Of a stretch of DNA of 64,000 nucleotides, positions 57,401 to 64,000 are shown in pieces. The stretch lies in contig OY829653.1 in assembly GCA_963691815.1 (NCBI GenBank), positions 28,287,653-28,351,652 on the forward strand, in the 5' to 3' direction. The stretch's first letter is position 1. Every line of letters begins with the position of its first letter. The position numbers and the translations under genes are program-made. Source of the stretch: Echiichthys vipera. Lineage: Eukaryota; Chordata; Actinopteri; Perciformes; Trachinidae. Under the pieces are notes generated by a model. The model searched no databases. It was not told the DNA's origin and saw only the letters and a program-made list of their open reading frames with translations.

Positions 57401-58970
57401 TAGGTCTGCAATAATGTTTAATGTTTAATGTTTCACTTTAATGTTCTACCTACAGTATTTTCCAATTATGAAGCAATTCTTAAGGAATGAGTTGTATTGA
57501 ATTTTGTTTGTTTACAGTATCCAGGAGAAATGCTGTCTCATTAGGAGCAATCCATAGAAAGTCTGACCTTTTTCTACCAACCTCACATACAGCAGGGGAG
57601 GAGAGAACAGAGCCACTTGTGATGTTGTGCCAAAAGGGGAAATAAGCAATAAGCAGCATTGGGTAATGAAACAATTCATGCAAGGTGCAAAAAAAAAGGC
57701 TCTGTTGGCTGGTGTGCAGAGTCTCTTGTGATGACAGTAAGAAATTCAAATGAAGTGTCAACCAATAGACATTTCACTTTGACACTGTCAGCAGAAGGGG
57801 AAATCCTCTTTCTGCTGCTGGCGTGACCGACAGAAGTAAAGACGATGGAATAATAGGGTGTCAAATTCGGAATCTGAAACACTTGACCTCAGAAACTATG
57901 CAGTGTGAGGATTGTCTCACATATGGGCGAGTGGATTCTGTTGCTTCAGCAAATACGAGTGATGACATAAGTAGAAAACAAAGATCCTGTCATTGTTCCC
58001 CCCCCCTGTGTCTCCTCACCCACCTTCCACAGAGATAACTGGATTTCCAGGAAAGCCACATTAGTTCGTCCCGGCTGTCTGAGAGATATTCCCACTGCTG
58101 ACGGCAGAGTTAGTTGGGGTTATGGATCAGAGACACAAGGACAGAAATGGAATTTCCAGTCTCTTTCAGTCAAACTGCTTTTGACCCCCAGTGACAAAAA
58201 GATGGAGTATCGCTCCTGCATCAAGGCAAAGTAGCATGGGGTTATACAGGTTCTATTGAGAGAAGAAGCAGCAGCAGTAACCACTGTAGTACAGGAGATA
58301 ACTTTATTTCAGCTCTTTTTGATCCCAAAGGGCTGGTGTGTGCGGTGAGCTCAGTTTCAAATTATCTTGGCAGATAAATTCTGAAGGTTACAGATGGGGT
58401 TCTGTTTAACAGGGAGGCGGAGAGGCCCATCTCTAATCTGCCTTCTTATACAGTTTTTCTGACATGTCAGAGCCTTGCAAGACAGACCCATTGTATCATC
58501 TGTTTCTGAGTACTGTATAGCTGTCTGGCTATCTAACATTCAGTGGATTCTCCATAATGGTGACAGTCCCCCCCTGGAAAACATCCCCACATCAGACAGC
58601 CAGACCTTTCACACAAGGGTGGTTTTCTAATCTGTCATACTTAATGCTTAATTGCACCATGCGTCTTTAACAGGTTTGTCAGTTTACAGTAACAGCGTGT
58701 CTTTGCGGTCATTCGTCTTGAGTGACTGCTAAGATAAACAACAGGGAGGAGAACAAACATATTTTATCTTTATTCAGTGGAGAAATAGTTTGTCATTTTT
58801 AGAAAATATTTTTATAGAGTGAGAAGAAAAGATTGATAGGCCAACCATTCTCTTATCCGTAGCTCGCATGAAGCTGACACCAGTTATCTTAACTTAGCAT
58901 GACACAAGAAACAGTTAGTCTGTTTTTTTAACTAATCTGTTGGGATTAGTCTCTACCAGCTTTGTTCACC
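57401..58970. other. Intergenic, no gene seen
   Basis: Non-coding. Open frames up to 93 codons lack domains. A short triple TAATGTTT repeat adjoins the transposon's right flank at 57411-57432. Confidence 0.5.
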
Positions 58971-59530
58971 TAGACTGGAAATATTTCCCCATTCTTCCTG
59001 CAGAACTGGTGGGGTTCAGTCAGATTCTGTGGTGAGCAGTGATGGACTGCACTCTACAGGTCCATCCACAGATGTTCTGTAGGATTCAGGTCTGGGCTCT
59101 GACTGGGCCACTCTAGGAGATTCACCTTCCTGTCCTTTAGCCACTGTGTTGTTTTTATGGTGGTGTGTTTTGGGTCGTTGTCATTCTGGAAGGTGAACCA
59201 CCTGCCCATTTTCAAGTGTCTAACAGAGGGACAAGGGTTTTCCTCAAGAATGTGGGTGGACTTGGCAGCATCCATGTTCCCTTCAGTCCTGACCAACTGC
59301 CCAGTCCCTGCTGAAGAGAAACAAGCCCACAGCATAATGCTGCCACCACCATGCTTCACTGTAGGGATGGTGCTTCGAGTCCATCCCAAAAAGTTCCATT
59401 TTACTCTCATCTGATCATATCACCTTTTGTCACATGGCATCAGAATCTTCAATATGTTTTTCTGCATTCTGTAAATGATACCCAGTGTGACATTTTTTCA
59501 GAAGAGTCTTCTTTTTTGCCATCCTGCCAT
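58971..59530 (-). pseudogene. Tc1/mariner-like transposase, C-terminal remnant
   Basis: A 118-codon frame (59054-59410) contains GGGSIMLWACFSSAGTGQL, then FQNDNDPKHT (second catalytic Asp region of the DDE triad) and EWPSQSPDLNPTEHLW (third catalytic residue, Glu). These are the hallmark of Tc1-like DD34E transposases. Downstream to about 58971 the homology goes on in broken frame (CREEWAK-like, ending KYFQSR-like). Upstream of 59410 decayed transposase-like sequence continues to about 59530, where a SINE begins. The N-terminal DNA-binding half, the first catalytic Asp and both inverted terminal repeats are missing. The element is dead. Confidence 0.85.
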
Positions 59531-59534
59531 ACAT

Positions 59535-59832
59535 GTAGAACTTGTGAAATTGGTGGTCGTCCTCCATTCAAAAGATCGGTGGTTCGATCCCCGGCTCCTC
59601 TGGTCTGCATGTCGAAGTGTCCTTAGGCAAGACACCGAACCCCAAATTGCTCCCTGTACTGCTTGTGTGTGAATGTGGTGTGATTTATTAAATTAGATTA
59701 GATTGTATGTAGATGTGCACTGCCATCAGTGTGAATGTTTGTGTGAATGGGTGAATGTAGTGTGAAAGCGCCTTGAGTAATATGAAGACTAGAAACTATT
59801 GTTATCTAAATAAGTACAAGTCCATTTACCGT
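59535..59832 (+). mobile_element. SINE-like element with a B box
   Basis: Contains GGTTCGATCCCC (59581-59592), a consensus RNA polymerase III B box. It is followed by GTCTGCATGTCGAAGTGTCC, GGCAAGACACCGAACCCC, AAATTGCTCCC and a series of GTGTGAATG/GGTGAATG units. The 3' phrase is AAAGCGCCTTGAGTAA-ATGAAGACTAGAAA, ending in AAGTCCATTTACC. This is a very common teleost short repeat. It abuts the Tc1 remnant and may have inserted into it. The A box is less clear (GGTGGTCGTCC region). Confidence 0.65.
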
Positions 59833-61139
59833 GTGTGAGTGTGCGCGTGTGTGTACAAAAGTCTTTAGAAGAAAAATGCAGATGAGAAGTAGGAGTGGGT
59901 AGAAGCATCAGAAAATATTGCGAAAAGAAACTGGAAATCCTTCCCACACATTCACAACGACTGTCATCAGGTCTACAATTTTGGCTCTCAGGCTGTCAGA
60001 GTGACAGCAGAGGAAATAAAGAGGATGCCAGCTGAACGACAGCCAAGAAAGCAGGAAGGCCACCGCGTTCGGGTCACACTGAGTATAACACTTCCTGAGG
60101 CCAAAATGATCTTTGTAAAGCTGCCAGCAGAGTGACGGCCGTGGAGGGGACAGGTAATCCAAGGCTAACTGGCTCCATGTCCACTAAATAGGATTGAAAG
60201 GGCTAGTCGAACTTTTACCCCCATCCAACTGAGCCAGGCCAAAGAAGAGTATGAATAACTCTTAAGTAATTCTTAAGGTATTATGGAGGACCAGCACTAG
60301 GCTCCTAAATGACCTAACCTACTGTTCCAACTCTGCACTGCCACTTCCATATCTTTTTTGAGATGTTATCTAAAAATGCATCTTGAGTGACGTAAGATTT
60401 TTTAAAACATTATTTTTACGAGTCGTAAAGTTCTGTAAATGTGTATGCTCACAGAGGCTAACTTAGCTTAACATTTTCCACCCTGTTAGGCCTATAGACC
60501 AATATAAACCAGTTCACCATTAGCATTATGCCTGAAACTGGCCAATACATTTTAAATATGCAGTTAAACTGGCTACTATTCTTATATAATGCAAAAAAAC
60601 ATGACAAATCTGTCTTTTTTTTCCAAGTTATTTGGCCCAAATGTTAGCCATAACTTTTAGCAATAAACATGCAGGATATATCCATTACTTTAATATATGC
60701 ATTGTATTTAGGTTTTCAGATGACTATTTAATTACTTTGACTATTTCTTGTAGACCTTTGATTCTCTGTCCGAACCTGATAACAGGCCTGTCTTATCATA
60801 GCTCTATGTCAGAGTGTTCTGTCTTTTGGTCTTACCTGTCTGGGAAAAATCATAAGCATTAACCAAGTAAGAGCCACTAGGTTGTAGCAAGCTAATCCAC
60901 TGAAAACTGGAAAAACAAATGTCCAAGATAATACCCATCCCCTTCACTCCAAATCCAGATCGCAGAAGCAACCTTGGTGTGATCAGATGTATTTTCATTA
61001 TGATTATGTTGTGGTCTTATTGTGTTTTATGTTACAGTGGCATTTATGGTGTCTGGAGCACTGAAATGAACAAATGTCTGTGTGTGGGATAATACAGTTC
61101 ATCTGAATCTATAACTGATCGTTTGCACATACTCTATCG
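59833..61139. other. Intergenic, no gene seen
   Basis: Non-coding. The longest frame (59908-60162, minus strand, 84 codons) has no recognisable domain. Confidence 0.5.
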
Positions 61140-61720
61140 TAGGGCTTCTCAACGCCTGGGGGGTGTTCGGACTTTCATAGGAGTAGTTTTCATAATAGAG
61201 CAGTTTCTCATTGACCCCCATGTTAAATGGCTGTTTTCACAGCATGATTAAACCTATTTAAGGCCTGGTACAAATAACCATTCTCATCTGTATGTTTAGG
61301 TCATATCTCCATGACAACACTTAGGAGGGTGAATTTTTTTGTACCAGGCTAGTTTCTATTTTATTGGAGGTTTAAGTTTATGAATAATTATGGACGTGGT
61401 CTCTTGAGTGACAGTTAGCCTCTGGCCCTCACTTCTCCTCAGAGGCTAGTTGTCAGGATTAGCATCATTAGCATGCTAACTCTGTCATCTCGACCTGGAC
61501 TGCGGTCAATCGCGTGGTGGTGTTTCCATAAGTGACAGGATGGTTTGCTTTTCAATCAACTGTACAAACAGATGGTTTAGGAGCACACCGTGTTAGCTCT
61601 GTTATGCTAATTAAATAGCCGCACTAATCTGGAGCAGTGGGAGGATTTGGGCCGTGAGGGTCTGTGTTTTACAGTCTATGAGCATGGTACTGTGTTGAAT
61701 ATCAGTTTAAATCATAGATC
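61140..61720 (+). repeat. Composite interspersed repeat (fullest copy)
   Basis: The left part (61160-61275) matches window positions 1-100 in reverse. The right part (61330-61720) matches 54962-55385 in reverse. Within it, GGCCTGGTACAAA occurs at about 61263 and GTACCAGGC at about 61341, an inverted pair of short words. It ends in GTTTTACAGTCTATGAGCAT and GAATATCAGTTTAAAT. The copy lacks the ~55-bp internal segment of the 55-kb copy. Confidence 0.7.
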
Positions 61721-62654
61721 ATAAATGCTGGCTGCCTGCACTTGACACCTGGAGTACCGTGTTAGTCTCTACCCTCTAAAAAATCCTTTTCCTGTTAAGA
61801 AAAAACCTGCCGGTCCCGGAAAAAATCTCAACATTGTCTCCCAATCCAGTTGATCTAGTAACTAGTTCTGTTAGCCTAGCTCCCGGGTGGTGGTGCTAAG
61901 TGGCTAATTCTGTATACGTCAGCCAGATTGACGTATCTCCCTCCCCACAACACATACATGACCTTTTTAGGTAAGAGAAAATGAGGAGGAGTCAAATTCT
62001 GACAAGATGGCGGCTTCCAGAGGCGAATATGATTTGATCAAGTTGAGAGAACGAGCGCCAGCGGTGAGGCTACGGCCATTTTTTATACAGTCTATGCTTT
62101 TGACAAGTGGATTCCACAACAATGATAAACAGAAGCAGGTAGGTGAGAAAAAGGGCCGCCTGTCAGATGACAGAGAGGTGACATGAACCTAAAGGTGCCT
62201 TCTAGTCCTTCAGTTGCGGCTTTTACCTGTTGCACCGTACTGTAGTACAGATCATTTATTTTTACATACATTATATTTTCCTAAGGTCCAATTTCCTGTT
62301 GCATTTTTTATTTGAGTTTAAGTATGTAATTATTTGAAAGTTGCCTTAAGCTCTGCATTGTTAATCTGTTATTCACTTTTGAGTACCTCACCTGGTCAGT
62401 TTTACCAAAATTTATAATATTATCTTTTATACATATGATGTTTCATAACATGTTCTGTATAAAACAAAACAAAAAAAGCTGTAAACCTAGGGGAAACTCT
62501 GAACATAGCATGACTGTGAGTGAGGATGGTAATGGATGTAGCCCACAGGTGCAGCCAAAGCTTCTTTTTTGGGAGGGGGGCAGTGGATCTTGATGCATCC
62601 TCTGGTTCAGGTGCTAGATCACTCAGTATGTCGTACTGCGTAAGATTTGAGATA
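61721..62654. other. Intergenic, no gene seen
   Basis: Non-coding. Around 61990-62100 the sequence AAGATGGCGGCTTCC...TTATACAGTCTATGC looks like another fragment of a dispersed repeat that ends in the same ACAGTCTATG word. Confidence 0.45.
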
Positions 62655-63345
62655 CCTTGTGTTAGCGGCCTCTGTGGTGGTAAGATGTAACTGTAGGTGA
62701 GCCTATTCTTTCAGAGCCTGCATCTTGTCACGTTCACGGTCACTATGCTTCTTGATTATTTGCCCTTGTTCACTTTGATGAGTTTTTCGTTTCTTTACTT
62801 TGGACTGGATGTTCAACAGTCTTGTTTCTCTGTCTGTTATTACTTCATTGTGATTCAGAAGTAATGAAATGGACCTGCGCTGGTCAGACACATTAGAGCG
62901 AACCGTGTATCATGCTGTACTCGCAGACAGGAGACATGCATGCACTTTTATAAACTTTATTGACACACCATCACCTCTAAACCTTCAGTCCGTCCCCTAT
63001 ATTTTACCCTCTTAAATCAATACGATTTCTTCTGACCTTACAAGCCTGACTCAGAAGTAGGATGTTCCAGATTTCTGATTACAATGAAACGCAGCACATG
63101 CTTCAGTGACCAGCTCCACCTGGGCAGACCAACTGCCGCTGACTGATATGCGTCACTAATAGAGCACTGCATTTGAATTTTGGGTGGGAATGTCGCCACA
63201 GACACTTGAATGTATTTCTGGACAAATCAGCAAATACAAGTACTTTCATTTGTGGGTCATATGATCAATCACCATTGCTTGAACTCACTCTTTGATAGAT
63301 GGGAACAAAACAGACAATGAACTAGATGAAAATCTCATAAATTAT
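62655..63345 (+). repeat. Interspersed repeat (CACGTTCACGGTCAC family), copy 4
   Basis: This is the longest copy. It starts AGATTTGAGATACCTTGTG, AGCGGCCTCTGTGGTGGTAA and ends near AATGAACTAGATGAAAATCT. The first 120 bp match the 46-kb copy and the rest match the 55-kb copy, so it shows that those two belong to one unit of about 690 bp. An inserted-looking stretch at about 62780-62940 has no counterpart in the others. Confidence 0.75.
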
Positions 63346-64000
63346 AACAAATTGTAATTACTTTTTTGTTTTAAATCTGCTGCAGAACCTTGGCGAACAA
63401 GTACCCCCGTTAGTAATTTCTGTGAGCAGGAGAGAAGGGCATAACAGAGCCGTGACGCATATTTCGGGGAAGGTGCTCTTCCTGTGGAGAGATGGTGTAG
63501 GACAGGAGCTGTGGCCATAGAGCCTCCCTGCCAGGCAGATGGGAAAGTCATAGAGCCACCGTCCAGACACTGAGGATAACCTCATGATGAATTTGTTTAT
63601 GGAGAAAAATCTACGTTCTACACTCCACAGAGTACCTCCTACATTCCCAACCTGCTCTGACTGAATAGTGCCAGATTAAAGCGAACCAAACCCACACTGA
63701 TTTATCAGTGTCATCTGTTAGAGTCTAATGATGGAAAATGACTCTTAAGTAGTTCTCCAACTTCCATTCTAGTATTCCCAGGGACAACCGAAAGGGAAAT
63801 ATTAGGCTTACAATTTGATAGCAACTAGAATTGTTCAGTTTCAGTTTTTTACTACCATTTGTGAATCAGTTTCTGTGGTTCATCATGTTAAACAGCTGTG
63901 GGCTAGCAAGTTCAAACCTACTGATTTTGTTTTGTAATTTAGAGCGGTTATACGGATATATATTTATACATATACATGCCTGCAGCATATTTTTTTCCCT
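63346..64000. other. Intergenic, no gene seen
   Basis: AT-rich non-coding sequence to the window end. The two minus-strand frames near 63342-63585 overlap each other in different frames and have no domain. Confidence 0.5.

Noticed and set aside
59535..59620. Possible tRNA gene around the GGTTCGATCCCC box
   Set aside because: No acceptor or anticodon stem pairing could be seen, and the following sequence is a known type of teleost short repeat.

Overview
The window is vertebrate nuclear DNA, almost certainly from a ray-finned (teleost) fish. It has long dinucleotide microsatellites, AT-rich intergenic sequence, introns, and many degenerate copies of repeat families typical of teleosts: L2-like and other LINE 3' ends, tRNA-derived SINEs, a Tc1-like transposase remnant, hAT-type non-autonomous elements and LTR elements. 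There is no sign of bacterial organisation.

Only one host gene is convincing. It is tent5a (formerly fam46a) on the minus strand at about 50.2-52.6 kb. Two coding exons (51370-51795 and 50203-50982) are separated by a 387-bp phase-0 intron and together encode 401 residues. A non-coding first exon ending at 52542 next to a GC box is inferred, as is a long 3' UTR to the left of the stop codon. The other roughly 60 kb is gene-poor and made of transposable-element debris, microsatellites and unassigned sequence.

Region by region. 0-12.6 kb: non-coding DNA with (GA)n and (TG)n arrays, a tRNA-derived SINE and two copies of one LINE/SINE-type 3' tail. 12.6-15.1 kb: a decayed minus-strand LINE split by an internally deleted LTR element with a CAGT target duplication. 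16-24.9 kb: a short palindromic element, a (TG)n array, an L2-type 3' tail and a hAT-like element with an 8-bp target duplication. 24.9-26.4 kb: a LINE 3' end split by a nested L2 insertion. 33.15-34.44 kb: a complete solo LTR of the same family as the 12.9-kb element, in the opposite orientation, flanked by TAGT. 39.7-40.6 kb: an inverted-repeat element with a 10-unit tandem array. 45.1 kb: a 30-G run. 50-52.6 kb: tent5a. 53.5-53.9 kb: a second hAT-like element. 55-57.4 kb: interspersed repeats, then a 1,080-bp element with about 200-bp terminal inverted repeats, a TTAA target duplication and a THAP zinc-finger reading frame. 59-59.8 kb: a Tc1-like transposase fragment and a SINE. 61-63.3 kb: further copies of repeats seen at 1, 55 and 46 kb.

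The most noteworthy item is the THAP-encoding TTAA element, which resembles the Kolobok superfamily. The nested insertions give a readable relative chronology. No host pathway beyond tent5a can be read from the window. All homology statements come from recognition by eye; no searches were run.
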